Shown here piece by piece: positions 52,211 through 60,976 of a stretch of DNA of 64,000 bases (the first letter of the stretch is position 1; each line of letters opens with the position of its first letter). The notes under the pieces are model-generated. The model was not told the origin of the DNA and did not search any database. It saw only the letters and a list, made by a program, of their open reading frames with translations. The translations under genes and the position numbers were made by a program. This stretch comes from Ideonella sp. (GTDB lineage: Bacteria > Pseudomonadota > Gammaproteobacteria > Burkholderiales > Burkholderiaceae_C): positions 558,001 to 622,000 of the forward strand of contig NZ_JADJDO010000001.1 in the NCBI RefSeq assembly GCF_016702655.1, given 5' to 3'.

Positions 52211-53016
52211 GTGCCTGAGTTTCTGACGACCAGTGGCCTGAACTACCACCTCGAGAAGTTGCTACAGGAGGCAGAGCTGGAGATCCTGCTCATCTCACCG
52301 TACATCAAGCTTGCGCCGAAGATTCGTCAACTGCTGGTGGAGCGCAGGCAAGCGGGTGTGAAGATCACGGTCGCATGCAGGGTTGAGAACTTGCAGGAGT
52401 CGCAGGAGTCGTTGGAGTCGCTGGCCGAGTGTGCCGACCCGGTCCTGGATCTGCCCAGACTTCATGCGAAGTGCTATGTAAGCGAACGTGGTGCCATCGT
52501 CGGCAGCATGAACCTACACGAATCAAGCCAACGCAACAACTCGGAGATGGGGATCTACGTTCGAAACGCCGAAGATGATGCGGCGCTCTACAGCAAGGTA
52601 CTCGATGAAGCGCGAAGGCTCTGCGCGATGTCCTCAGCCTGCCCAGACGTCGAACCTGCGTTTCCTCCACTCGTAGTAGGCCAAAGTACGCCAAGCCCGA
52701 TCTCGGAAAGCGCTTCGGTTTCGACCACACGAAGGGCGCAGGAATCAACGTGGCTGCGAACGGCGACCTTGTGCTGTTCAACAACAACTCGGCGATCAAC
52801 CACAAGACGGCTTGCGGCCTGGACTACTGTGGCCAGGAAACCGGCACGCCTGAGCAGGAATTGCTCTACGGAAACTTAAGCCTTTACAACTGCTGGGGGG
52901 ATCCCGCGAAGGCGATCCACCTGTTCGAGAAGAGCGTGTATCTTGGAGAGCACTTCGTCAGCGACGAGCCCAAGAAGGAAGAAGGGAAGTGGCGGTTCCC
53001 GCTCTCGAAGAAGTGA
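52211..53016 (+). pseudogene. Broken PLD-family nuclease gene with C-terminal beta-rich module
   Basis: GTG at 52211 opens a PLD-type domain of about 155 residues (EFLTTSGLNYHLEKLLQEAE, ILLISPYIKLAPKIRQLL) with one HKD site, LHAKCYVSERGAIVGSMNLH. A shift near 52675-52685 moves the reading to another frame, which then reads LGKRFGFDHTKGAGINVAAN, LYGNLSLYNCWGDPAKAIHL and GEHFVSDEPKKEEGKWRFPL to the stop at 53016. Both parts look like one gene: a restriction-like nuclease plus a recognition module, though I cannot name the second domain with certainty. The DNA is clearly less GC-rich than its neighbours, which points to transfer. A 9-base repeat (CAGGAGTCG) occurs near 52394-52411. Confidence 0.6.
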
Positions 53017-53172
53017 CCGGCGCGCGCGTCCGGACCGACCAGCGCGGCGATCGCTCTGCCTCACGCGTACACTTCGAGACGGAGTCCCAACTCCGCCGCC
53101 TTGCCCTCGCGCTGCCCGAGGCTTGGCCGTACAAAGTTCCGAAGGCGCTGCCGGCGCGCCCGCGACTATCGA

Positions 53173-53748
53173 TCAGTTAGGGCTCTTCCCGAGCGGGAAG
53201 ACGAGCGAGAACATCAGCCCCGAGGTGCCGAGCAGGTCGAGTTCGCCGTAGATGCGGTCGGTGAACTTGTAGCCGACGCTGGGCACGAAGCCGGGCGAGA
53301 AGCCGTTGACGTTGAACGGCACCTTGTTCTCGTAGGGCTCGACGTAGCCGTACAGGATGCCGACGTTCCACTGCAGGTACCATCGCTCGAAGCCGGGCAG
53401 GTTGTCGTAGCGCTGGCCCACGTACACATACCCGCTCGGCTGGCCGAAGGAATTCGAGAAGTAGTTGGCGCCGACGATCCACCGGTCCTTCAGGTGCTTG
53501 ATGAGGCCGATCTGGTAGACGTACTCGTGCTCGTCGCTGGGGTGGAAGTGCAGCGTGTACGGGCTCGCGGTCAGCTCCAGCCCGTCGAGGCTGAAAAACC
53601 GGGTGCCGCCGGAGGGCTGGTCCTGCGCCGCGGCGCCGAGGGCGAGCGAGCCGCCGAGCGCGAGCGCCCAGAGGCGCGCGCCGAGGCGACGGCGGCGTGC
53701 GGCGGCGGCGCGCAGAGTGTTCGTGATCGTCGTCTTGTTCGCTGTCAT
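53173..53748 (-). CDS. Small outer-membrane beta-barrel protein
   Basis: A 191-residue protein with a signal peptide (LWALALGGSLALGAAAQDQ) and repeated amphipathic strands rich in Tyr, Trp and Phe (HEYVYQIGLIKHLKDRW, VGANYFSNSFGQPSGYVYVG, WNVGILYGYVEPYENKVPFN, FVPSVGYKFTDRIYGELDLL), ending GLMFSLVFPLGKSPN. Homologues carry names such as 'sn-glycerol-3-phosphate transporter' or resemble lipid A-modifying barrels, but no activity is assigned with confidence. Divergent from the lipoprotein hydrolase. Confidence 0.7.
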   Translation of the reverse strand: MTANKTTITNTLRAAAARRRRLGARLWALALGGSLALGAAAQDQPSGGTRFFSLDGLELTASPYTLHFHPSDEHEYVYQIGLIKHLKDRWIVGANYFSNSFGQPSGYVYVGQRYDNLPGFERWYLQWNVGILYGYVEPYENKVPFNVNGFSPGFVPSVGYKFTDRIYGELDLLGTSGLMFSLVFPLGKSPN

Positions 53749-53760
53749 CGGAGTCGCTTC

Positions 53761-54648
53761 TTGGGTTTGAGCTTGCATCGTCTCGGGATCTGGGCCGCCT
53801 GGGCCGCGCTGGCCGCCGCGTTGTCGGGCTGCGCCTGGATCGACACCCAGCAGCGCGCCAAGGTCTACCGGCCCACCCCCGGCTCGATGGCCGACTGGAA
53901 GCCCGTCTCCGCACACGACGAGTTGCTGTGGCTCGCCTTGCCGCCGGTGCAGGCGAGCGCCGAGCCGCAACGCCTGCGCGCGGTCTGGATCGCCGCCGAC
54001 GATCCGGCGGCGCCCGCTGTGTTGTACCTGCATGGCACCTTTCGCAACCTGATCTTCAACCAGCCCAAGATCGCAGCCATCCACGCCGCCGGCTTTTCGG
54101 TGCTGGCGGTGGACTATCGCGGCTGGGGCGAGAGCTCGCGACTGCTGCCCTCGGAGCAGAGCATCATGGAAGATGCCGAGCGCACCTGGGCCGAATTCAC
54201 CCGCCGCGCGCCCGACGCACATTCTCGCGTGATTTTCGGCCATTCGATGGGCAGCGGCGTGGCCATCGAGCTCGCGCTGCGCTACCGCGACCCGCTCGCC
54301 TACGGCGCGCTCGTCATCGAGTCGGGCATGACCTCGATGCCCGACATGGTGCGCGACGTGAGCCCGCTCGGCTTCCTCGCGCTACCGCTGGTGACGCAGC
54401 AGTTCGATTCGATCGGCAAGATCGGCGCCATCGATGCCCCCAAGTGGTTTCTCTCGGGCGGCGCCGACAAGACCGTGCCGCCACAGCACACGCAACGCCT
54501 GTACGACGCGGCCAGGGGCAACAAGCAGCTCGAGTTCTTCGACGGCGGATCGCACAGCGGGCTGCACCGCGAGTTCGAGCAGCGCTACCAGGCGCTGTGG
54601 CGCGAGGTTGCGGCAAGCCTGGCGCCGCGCGCGGACGCGCGGCGCTGA
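53761..54648 (+). CDS. Alpha/beta hydrolase lipoprotein
   Basis: Serine hydrolase, 295 residues, predicted lipoprotein (HRLGIWAAWAALAAALSGC, lipobox LSGC). Catalytic set: oxyanion VLYLHGTFRNLIFN near 85, nucleophile VIFGHSMGSGVAIE near 155, Asp in FLSGGADKTVPP and His in FDGGSHSGLHREF. There is no ATG near the signal peptide; TTG at 53761 has GGAG 7 bases upstream and was chosen, with TTG 53767 or 53773 possible. Substrate unknown; the divergent neighbour is an outer-membrane barrel, so it may act on envelope lipids. Confidence 0.78.
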   Translation: MGLSLHRLGIWAAWAALAAALSGCAWIDTQQRAKVYRPTPGSMADWKPVSAHDELLWLALPPVQASAEPQRLRAVWIAADDPAAPAVLYLHGTFRNLIFNQPKIAAIHAAGFSVLAVDYRGWGESSRLLPSEQSIMEDAERTWAEFTRRAPDAHSRVIFGHSMGSGVAIELALRYRDPLAYGALVIESGMTSMPDMVRDVSPLGFLALPLVTQQFDSIGKIGAIDAPKWFLSGGADKTVPPQHTQRLYDAARGNKQLEFFDGGSHSGLHREFEQRYQALWREVAASLAPRADARR

Positions 54649-54664
54649 ACGGGCCCGCCGGGCG

Positions 54665-55168
54665 CTACTGCAGCGTCGGCGCCTCGACCAGACCCATGGC
54701 GGGGCTCGTCATCAGCTTCTCGATGTCGACCAGGATCAGCATGCGGTCGTCGACGGCGCCGATCGCGAGCAGGTGGTCGGTGGCGATCGCCGAGCTGAAC
54801 TCGGGCACCGGGCGCAACTGCTCGGGTGCGAGCGTGATCACGTCCGACACCGCGTCGACGACCATGCCGACCACGCGCTGGCCGATGTTGAGGATGATCA
54901 CGACCGTGAACGCGTCGTAGCTCGCCGCAGCGAGCGCGAACTTGATCCGCATGTCCACGATCGGCACGATCACGCCGCGCAGGTTGATCACGCCCTTGAT
55001 GAAGGCGGGCGCGTTGGCGATGCGCGTCGGCGCCTCGTAGGAGCGGATCTCCTGCACGCGCAGGATGTCGATGCCGTACTCCTCGGCGCCGAGCTTGAAG
55101 GCAAGAAACTCGCGCAGCGCGGTCGCGATGGGCGGCGCGACGGCCTGGGTTCTGGGTTGCACTTGCAT
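54665..55168 (-). CDS. cheW: Chemotaxis adaptor CheW
   Basis: Couples chemoreceptors to CheA. 167 residues: EFLAFKLGAEEYGIDILRVQ near 19, then YEAPTRIANAPAFIKGVINLRG and VIVPIVDMRIKF, the classic CheW core, and AVSDVITLAPEQLRPVPEF. Last gene of the leftward che operon, 48 bases after cheA. No chemoreceptor gene follows within the window. Confidence 0.96.
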   Translation of the reverse strand: MQVQPRTQAVAPPIATALREFLAFKLGAEEYGIDILRVQEIRSYEAPTRIANAPAFIKGVINLRGVIVPIVDMRIKFALAAASYDAFTVVIILNIGQRVVGMVVDAVSDVITLAPEQLRPVPEFSSAIATDHLLAIGAVDDRMLILVDIEKLMTSPAMGLVEAPTLQ

Positions 55169-55216
55169 GGATTCGTCTTTGAAGTTGACAGGGGTTTTCC
55201 GGCCCGGCGCAAGGGA

Positions 55217-57277
55217 TCAGTGACGCGCCCGGCGCGCGAGCGAGCCGACATCGAGGATCAGCGCCACGCGCCCGTCGCCCATGATGGTGGCACCCGACAC
55301 GTCGCTGACCTTGCGGTAGTTGGCCTCGAGATTCTTCACGACGACCTGTTGCTGTCCCACCAGCTCGTCGACCATCAACGCCGCGCGCAGGCCGTCGGCC
55401 TCGACGACCACCATCACCGGCTGGCCCGCCGCATCGTCGTCGCCGCAGGCGTAGCGGCGCACGCCGAACACCTTGTCGAGCGCGACCACGGGCAGGTATT
55501 CGTCGCGCACCTGGACCACCTGGCCCGAGCCGCCGATCGTGCGCACGGTGTCGGCGCGGACCTGGAACGACTCGACCACCGACGCCAGCGGCAGGATGTA
55601 GCACTCGCCGCCCACGGCCACGCTCATGCCGTCCATGATTGCCAGCGTCAGCGGCAGCCGCACCCGCACGCTCATGCCGAAGCCTTCGGATGACTCGATC
55701 TCGACTGTGCCGCCAAGTGCGGTGATGTTGCGCTTGACGACGTCCATGCCGACGCCGCGGCCCGACACGTCGGTCACGATCTCGGCGGTCGAGAAGCCGG
55801 GCGCGAAGATCAGGCTCCAGACCTCGGCGTCGCTGAGGCTGTCGGGCGCGGCGACGCCCTTCTCGCGCGCCTTGGCGAGCAGCTTCGCGCGCGACAGGCC
55901 CTGGCCGTCGTCGCGCACCTCGATCACGACCGAGCCGCCCTGGTGCGAGGCCGAGAGCGTGAGCGTGCCGGCTTCGGGCTTGCCGCGCGCGGCGCGCTCG
56001 GCGGGCAGCTCGATGCCGTGGTCGCAGGCGTTGCGCACCAGGTGCGTCAGCGGGTCCGTGATCTTCTCGACCAGGCCCTTGTCGAGTTCGGTCGCCTCGC
56101 CGTGGGTGACGAACTCGACCTTCTTGCCGAGCTTGGCCGAGAGGTCGCGCAGCATGCGCGGGAAGCGGCTGAAGACGACCGACATCGGGATCATGCGGAT
56201 CGACATCACCGCTTCCTGCAGGTCGCGCGTGTTGCGCTCCAGGTCGGCGAGGCTCTTGGCGAGCTGCTGGTAGAGCGCGGTATCCATCTTCTGGCTGTTC
56301 TGCGCCAGCATGGCCTGCGTGATCACGAGTTCGCCGACGAGGTTGATCAACTGATCGACCTTGTCGACCGACACGCGCAGCGTCGCGGCCTCGACAGTCG
56401 CAGGCATGGATGCGGCGCGCGCAGGCGTTGCGGCGCCGCGCGCCGAGGCCGCGAGGCTCGCCGGTGCGGCGTCGGAGGTGCCGGCAACGGCGACCGCCCG
56501 TGCCGGCGCCGGCGCGCCGGGCGCGCCGGCGTGGAATCCGTAGCCGGGGCCGGCCGGCAACAGCCTGAGCTTGTCGCGCGCGACGTGGAAGGTGAACAGG
56601 CTCAGCAGATCGTCGTCGCTGCTCGTCGTCTCGACCCGAAAGCGCCGCATGCCGTCGGCCGCCTGCCCGCCGTCGAGCGGCGCAATGCGCCCCAGGTCGA
56701 CGATCTCGGCAAAGAGCTCGACCAGGCTGTCGGCCTGCGCCGGCTGATCGAGCGGCCCGACGACGAGCTCGAGCTCGCGCGTCGTCCCTGGTGCGGCGGA
56801 CGCGGACGGCGGCGTCGCGACCGCGACCGGCGCTGGCGCGAGCGCGGCTGCAGCGCCGGTGGCCAGCGCGCCGAGCTCGGCCATCAGCGCAGCCGTGTCG
56901 ACCACCGTGCCCTCGCCGCCTTGGCTGTGGCGCGCGAGCTGCGCGCGCAATGCATCGCCGGCCTGCAGCAGCAGGTCGACCATGCGCGCGGTCGGTGCGA
57001 GCTCGTGCCTGCGCAGCTTGTCGAGCAGCGATTCCATCCGGTGCGTGAGCTCGGCCACGTCGGCAAAGCCGAAGGTCGCAGCGCCGCCCTTGACCGAGTG
57101 CGCGCAGCGGAAGACCGAATTCAACACCTCGTCGTCGGCGCTCGCGATGTCGATGCCGAGCAGATGCTGCTCAAGGCTGTCGAGGTTCTCGCCCGCCTCC
57201 TCGAAGAAGACCTGGTAGAACTGGGTCAGGTCGATGCCGGCATCGGCCTTGGGGCTGGCGGGCTTGGGGTCGGTCAT
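55217..57277 (-). CDS. cheA: Chemotaxis histidine kinase CheA
   Basis: 686 residues: P1 Hpt domain with phospho-His in FRCAHSVKGGAATFGF near 58, a P2-like domain (about 165-245), P3 dimerisation (VDKVDQLINLVGELVITQAM near 302), P4 kinase (LVRNACDHGIELP N-box near 405, VRDDGQGLSRAKL G1, GRGVGMDVVKRN G2) and a CheW-like P5 domain from about 550. Phosphorylates CheY and CheB. It lies between the cheY-like gene and cheW. Confidence 0.97.
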   Translation of the reverse strand: MTDPKPASPKADAGIDLTQFYQVFFEEAGENLDSLEQHLLGIDIASADDEVLNSVFRCAHSVKGGAATFGFADVAELTHRMESLLDKLRRHELAPTARMVDLLLQAGDALRAQLARHSQGGEGTVVDTAALMAELGALATGAAAALAPAPVAVATPPSASAAPGTTRELELVVGPLDQPAQADSLVELFAEIVDLGRIAPLDGGQAADGMRRFRVETTSSDDDLLSLFTFHVARDKLRLLPAGPGYGFHAGAPGAPAPARAVAVAGTSDAAPASLAASARGAATPARAASMPATVEAATLRVSVDKVDQLINLVGELVITQAMLAQNSQKMDTALYQQLAKSLADLERNTRDLQEAVMSIRMIPMSVVFSRFPRMLRDLSAKLGKKVEFVTHGEATELDKGLVEKITDPLTHLVRNACDHGIELPAERAARGKPEAGTLTLSASHQGGSVVIEVRDDGQGLSRAKLLAKAREKGVAAPDSLSDAEVWSLIFAPGFSTAEIVTDVSGRGVGMDVVKRNITALGGTVEIESSEGFGMSVRVRLPLTLAIMDGMSVAVGGECYILPLASVVESFQVRADTVRTIGGSGQVVQVRDEYLPVVALDKVFGVRRYACGDDDAAGQPVMVVVEADGLRAALMVDELVGQQQVVVKNLEANYRKVSDVSGATIMGDGRVALILDVGSLARRARH

Positions 57278-57317
57278 GATGGCGTTGCGGGTGCGGGTTC
57301 GGGGTCGGGGCGGCGCG

Positions 57318-57683
57318 TCAACACACGACCTTGCGGATCACGTCGATCAGCGTGGCGGGGTCGAAGGGCTTGACCATCCAGCCCGTGGCACCGGCAGTGC
57401 GGCCGGCGAGCTTGATCTCTTCGCCGGACTCGGTGGTCAAGATCAGGATCGGCGTTGCCTTGAACGCCGCCATGTCGCGCAGCCGGCGCGTGAGGCCGAT
57501 GCCGTCCAGGCGCGGCATGTTCTGGTCGGTCAGCACGAGGTCGAAGGCGCGCGCCCGGGCCTTGTCCAGCGCGTCGACGCCGTCGACCGCCTCGACCACG
57601 TCGAAGCCGGCATGCGTGAGCGTGAAGCTCACCATGCGGCGCATCGAGGCGGAATCGTCCACGGCGAGGATCGAGGAACGCAT
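57318..57683 (-). CDS. CheY-type single-domain response regulator
   Basis: 121-residue receiver domain alone: SILAVDDSASMRRMVSF (acidic pair), phospho-Asp in FDLVLTDQNMPRLDG near 53, Thr in ILILTTES and Lys in GWMVKPFDPATL. This is the cheY commonly placed directly before cheA in beta- and gammaproteobacteria and may act as a phosphate sink or adaptation regulator, distinct from the motor CheY at 60522. Transcribed leftward with cheA. Confidence 0.93.
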   Translation of the reverse strand: MRSSILAVDDSASMRRMVSFTLTHAGFDVVEAVDGVDALDKARARAFDLVLTDQNMPRLDGIGLTRRLRDMAAFKATPILILTTESGEEIKLAGRTAGATGWMVKPFDPATLIDVIRKVVC

Positions 57684-57732
57684 GCGGGAATCTCCGTTGT
57701 CACCGGGGTTTTCGGCTGCCCGCGCCCAAGCT

Positions 57733-58803
57733 TCAGCGGCATGCGGCCGCGAGGCCGGCGCCGGCGCGCAGATGCTGCATCAGGCGTGGCGCGATTTGCG
57801 CGAGCGGCAACACCTCGTGCGCCGCACCGGCTGCGATGGCCTCCCTCGGCATGCCGAAGACGACGCAACTCGCCTCGTCCTGGACGATGTTCCAGCTCCC
57901 GGCATCGCGCATCGCGCGCATCGCCCGCGCTCCGTCGGCGCCCATCCCGGTGAGCATCACGCCGAGCGCGTGGCGGCCGACGGCGCGCGCCGCCGACTCG
58001 AACAGCACCTCGACCGAGGGCCGGTGGCGGTTGACCGGGTCGCCGTCGCGCACGCGCGCCACGTAGCTTGCGCCCGAGCGCTCCACGGCGAGGTGCAGGC
58101 CGCCTGGCGCCACATAGGCATGGCCGGGCAGCACGCGCTCGCCGTCGACCGCTTCCTTGACCGCGATCCGGCACAGGCCGTCCAGGCGCGCCGCATAGCT
58201 GCGCGTGAAGCCGGGCGGCATGTGCTGCGTGATCATCACCGCCGGCGCGTCGTGCGGCAAGGCAACGAGCAGCTCGCGCGTGGCTTCGGTGCCGCCGGTG
58301 GAGGCGCCGATGAAGATGACTCTCTCGCTCGACAGCCGGCCAAGCGCGGCCGGCGCCGCGGGTGCGCCGCCAACGACTGCACGCGGCGCGCTCCGGTGCA
58401 CGCGCGCCTGCGCCGCGATGCGGATCTTGCAGGTGATGTCCTCGCCCAGCAGGCGCAGGCCATCGGCGACGCCGATGCGCGGCTTGGCAACGAAGTCGAC
58501 CGCGCCGAGCTCGAGCGCCTTGAGCGTCACGTCGGCGCCGCGCTCGGTCAGCGTCGAGACCATCACGACCGGCATCGGGCGCAGGCGCATCAGGCGCGAC
58601 AGGAACTCGATGCCGTCCATGCGCGGCATCTCGACATCGAGCGTGATCACGTCCGGGTCGAGTTCGCGGATCATCTCGCGCGCGGCGAGCGGATCGGGCG
58701 CGGTGCCGATGCAGGCCATGTCGGGCTCGCGGTTGATGATCTCGGCGAGCAGGCTGCGCACCAGCGCCGAATCGTCGACCACCACGACGCGGGTCTTGTC
58801 CAT
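57733..58803 (-). CDS. cheB: Chemotaxis methylesterase/deamidase CheB
   Basis: Removes methyl groups from (and deamidates) chemoreceptors. From ATG 58803 the 356-residue product begins MDKTRVVVVDDSALVRS (receiver domain, phospho-Asp in VITLDVEMPRMDG near 54), linker near 135-155, and the esterase domain with Ser in IFIGASTGGTEATREL, His in ITQHMPPGFTRSY and Asp in GVMLTGMGADGARAM. ATG 58827 would add 8 residues. It overlaps no neighbour; cheD ends 4-28 bases upstream. Confidence 0.95.
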   Translation of the reverse strand: MDKTRVVVVDDSALVRSLLAEIINREPDMACIGTAPDPLAAREMIRELDPDVITLDVEMPRMDGIEFLSRLMRLRPMPVVMVSTLTERGADVTLKALELGAVDFVAKPRIGVADGLRLLGEDITCKIRIAAQARVHRSAPRAVVGGAPAAPAALGRLSSERVIFIGASTGGTEATRELLVALPHDAPAVMITQHMPPGFTRSYAARLDGLCRIAVKEAVDGERVLPGHAYVAPGGLHLAVERSGASYVARVRDGDPVNRHRPSVEVLFESAARAVGRHALGVMLTGMGADGARAMRAMRDAGSWNIVQDEASCVVFGMPREAIAAGAAHEVLPLAQIAPRLMQHLRAGAGLAAACR

Positions 58804-58830
58804 GGTCTTGCTGTGTCCCGTTTCCATGCG

Positions 58831-59463
58831 TCAGAAGAGATCGACCGAGCCCGCCGCGGACGGCAGCACCCTCAGCGCTGCTCTGCGCTCGTCGGCCACC
58901 AGCGCTGCCGCGCGCGCGGGTGCGAGGCGCCTGACCAGCGCCTTGCCGGTCGCAGGCAGGAAGCAGACCTTGCGCGCATGGATGCCACGCACGTCGCTGC
59001 TGACCACCGCAATGCGCTCGGTCTGCAGGTAGTCGAGCACGAAGCGCGTGTTGCGCTCGCCAATGTCCTGGCTTGCCAATCCGGCAACGACCTGGCCGCC
59101 GCCGAAGACCTTGGCCTCGAGCGTGGCTCGGGAGGCGCCGCGCTTGAGCAGTTCGTTGACGAGCAGTTCCATCGCGAACAGGCCGTAGCGTCCGGCGATC
59201 TCCGGCGCCTCGTCGTCGTCGCCTGCGCCCTCGGGCAGCATGAAGTGGTTCAGACCGCCAACCCTGGCGCGTCGGTCCCACAGGCAGGTGGCGATGCACG
59301 AACCGAGCGTGGTCATGATGAGCAGTGACGCGTCGTCGTCGACGAAGTACTCGCCCGGCATGACCTTGACCGCCTCGCATCCGAACTGCGCCTCGAACCA
59401 GAAGAACGACGCCTCGCCCGGCTTGCGCGGGCGGGCCCTGAGCGAGGCCAGGCGCGAGGTCAT
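58831..59463 (-). CDS. cheD: Chemoreceptor glutamine deamidase CheD
   Basis: Deamidates Gln residues of chemoreceptors and can influence CheC/CheA signalling. 210 residues; the catalytic Cys is in LGSCIATCLWDRRA near 55 and the His in VGGLNHFMLPEG near 72, with VFGGGQVV and ERNTRFVLDYL as further family features. ATG 59463 was chosen; a GTG at 59475 overlapping the cheR stop is possible. Between cheR and cheB in the same operon. Confidence 0.93.
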   Translation of the reverse strand: MTSRLASLRARPRKPGEASFFWFEAQFGCEAVKVMPGEYFVDDDASLLIMTTLGSCIATCLWDRRARVGGLNHFMLPEGAGDDDEAPEIAGRYGLFAMELLVNELLKRGASRATLEAKVFGGGQVVAGLASQDIGERNTRFVLDYLQTERIAVVSSDVRGIHARKVCFLPATGKALVRRLAPARAAALVADERRAALRVLPSAAGSVDLF

Positions 59464-59467
59464 GGCA

Positions 59468-60313
59468 TCAGACACGCTCGTAGACCGTCTTGCCGCGCAG
59501 GCGGAAGAGGTCGCGCGCGCCGGCGAGGTTTTCGGAGTGGCCGGCGAACAGCAGCCCCTGCGGCTGCAGCGCGCGGTGCATGCGCTCGAGCACGAGGCGC
59601 TGCGTCGGCGCGTCGAAGTAGATCATCACGTTGCGGCAGAAAACGATGTCGAAGCGCTCGCCGAGCGACCCGCCCTCGCCCACCAGGTTGTGGGCCCGGA
59701 AGCTGAGCAGGCGCTGCAGTTCGGGCTTGACGCGGATCAGCCCGGCATGGGCGCCCCTGCCGCGCAGGAAGTGGCGCTTGAGCCGTTCGCCCGACAGGCC
59801 GTGCGCCGTGGCGGGGTAGATGCCGCGCTCGGCAACGGCCAGCACATGGGTATCGATGTCGCTGGCGACGATCGTCACCGGCGCGTCAGGCCCCAGGGAC
59901 TCGGCCACCGTCATCGCGAGCGAGTACGGCTCCTCGCCCGTGGAGGCGGCGTTGCACCACAGGCGCAGGCGTTCGCCCTGGCGCCGCTGCAGTTCGGCCC
60001 CGAGGAGCGCGAAGTGGTGCCCCTCGCGGAAAAAGGACGTCAGGTTGGTCGTCAGGCAGTTGACGAAGGCCTGCCACTCCTGTTCGGCCGACTCTCCCTG
60101 CGCGCGCTCGAGCCACTGCAGGTAGGAGCCGAACGAGCGATGGCCGAGCTCGCGCAGCCGACGCGACAGGCGGCTGTAGACCATCGCCTGCTTGCCCGCC
60201 TGCAGGCTGATGCCGGCGCGGCGATGAATCAGCGCGCGCACGCGGTCGAAGTCGTCGTTGCCGAAGGCGAACTCGGCACCGGCGGAGGCGGGGCGGGTTG
60301 AATGGGCGCTCAC
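59468..60313 (-). CDS. cheR: Chemotaxis methyltransferase CheR
   Basis: S-adenosylmethionine-dependent methyltransferase of chemoreceptor Glu residues. 281 residues from GTG 60313: N-terminal helical domain (DFDRVRALIHRRAGISLQAG), LTTNLTSFFREGHHF near 98, SAM loop WCNAASTGEEPYSLAM near 120, FDIVFCRNVMIYFD and GLLFAGHSENLAG. The frame is open upstream, but that part is Pro/Arg-rich and has no family match. No good ribosome-binding site is visible before the GTG. First gene of the leftward operon; 208 bases separate it from the divergent cheY. Confidence 0.93.
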   Translation of the reverse strand: MSAHSTRPASAGAEFAFGNDDFDRVRALIHRRAGISLQAGKQAMVYSRLSRRLRELGHRSFGSYLQWLERAQGESAEQEWQAFVNCLTTNLTSFFREGHHFALLGAELQRRQGERLRLWCNAASTGEEPYSLAMTVAESLGPDAPVTIVASDIDTHVLAVAERGIYPATAHGLSGERLKRHFLRGRGAHAGLIRVKPELQRLLSFRAHNLVGEGGSLGERFDIVFCRNVMIYFDAPTQRLVLERMHRALQPQGLLFAGHSENLAGARDLFRLRGKTVYERV

Positions 60314-60521
60314 TTGGGGGGGGGCAAGGGTCAGGCCGGCAGACGACGGCGCAGCCTGCGCGGGATATCGGCCCGCCCAGGGTGAACCTGAGAGTGTGAG
60401 AAGCAATCCCCACAGGCGGCCGCCGAGGCGCGCCAGTTGCGCGCAGCGGCTCAACTCCGGCCCGAGGCGTCCGATATGCCGGCGTCATCCCTGCCTTGCC
60501 TTGCCTTGCCGAGAGCCGTTC

Positions 60522-60920
60522 GTGTCCGTCCCTTCCAGCCTCAGGTTTCTGATCGTCGACGACTTCGTGACCATGCGCCGCATCGTGCGCAGCCTGTTGC
60601 GCGAGATGGGCTGCGCGTCGACCGAGGAGGCCGAGGACGGCGCCACCGCGCTGCAACTGCTGCGCTCGACGGCATGCGACTTCGTGGTGTCGGACATCAA
60701 CATGCCCAACATGAACGGCTTCGAACTGCTCAAGGCGATCAAGGCCGACGAAACCCTGGCCCACCTGCCGGTGCTGATGGTCACCGCCGAGGCGCGCCGC
60801 GAGGACATCGTGCAGGCTGCGCAGTTCGGCGCGGCGGGCTACATCGTCAAGCCCTTCACCAAGGCCACGCTGGAAGAGAAGGTGACCCGGATCCTGCAGC
60901 AGTTCGCGATCGCGGCATGA
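60522..60920 (+). CDS. cheY: Motor-type response regulator CheY
   Basis: 132-residue receiver: FLIVDDFVTMRRIVRSLLRE near the start, phospho-Asp in FVVSDINMPNMNGFELL, LMVTAEARREDI and Lys in GYIVKPFTKATLEEK. The VDDFxTMRRIVR pattern and the partner cheZ mark it as the motor-binding CheY. GTG 60522 is the best start before the domain. A CCTTG repeat (CCTTGCCTTGCCTTGCC) lies just upstream at 60493-60510. Confidence 0.94.
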   Translation: MSVPSSLRFLIVDDFVTMRRIVRSLLREMGCASTEEAEDGATALQLLRSTACDFVVSDINMPNMNGFELLKAIKADETLAHLPVLMVTAEARREDIVQAAQFGAAGYIVKPFTKATLEEKVTRILQQFAIAA

Positions 60921-60976
60921 GCCCGCTGAGCCGCCCCAAGGGCGAATACCGGAGTGCGCAGCACGAAGGAGTTCCA

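Noticed and set aside
52989..53172. Short frame reading QLRRLALALPEAWPYK, similar to the start of MmcQ/YjbR proteins
   Set aside because: Only about 16 residues resemble the family and nothing follows; too short to call a pseudogene.
53101..53760. Upstream extension of the lipoprotein hydrolase frame
   Set aside because: It overlaps the barrel gene on the other strand and precedes a clear signal peptide with lipobox; the TTG start at 53761 explains the protein.
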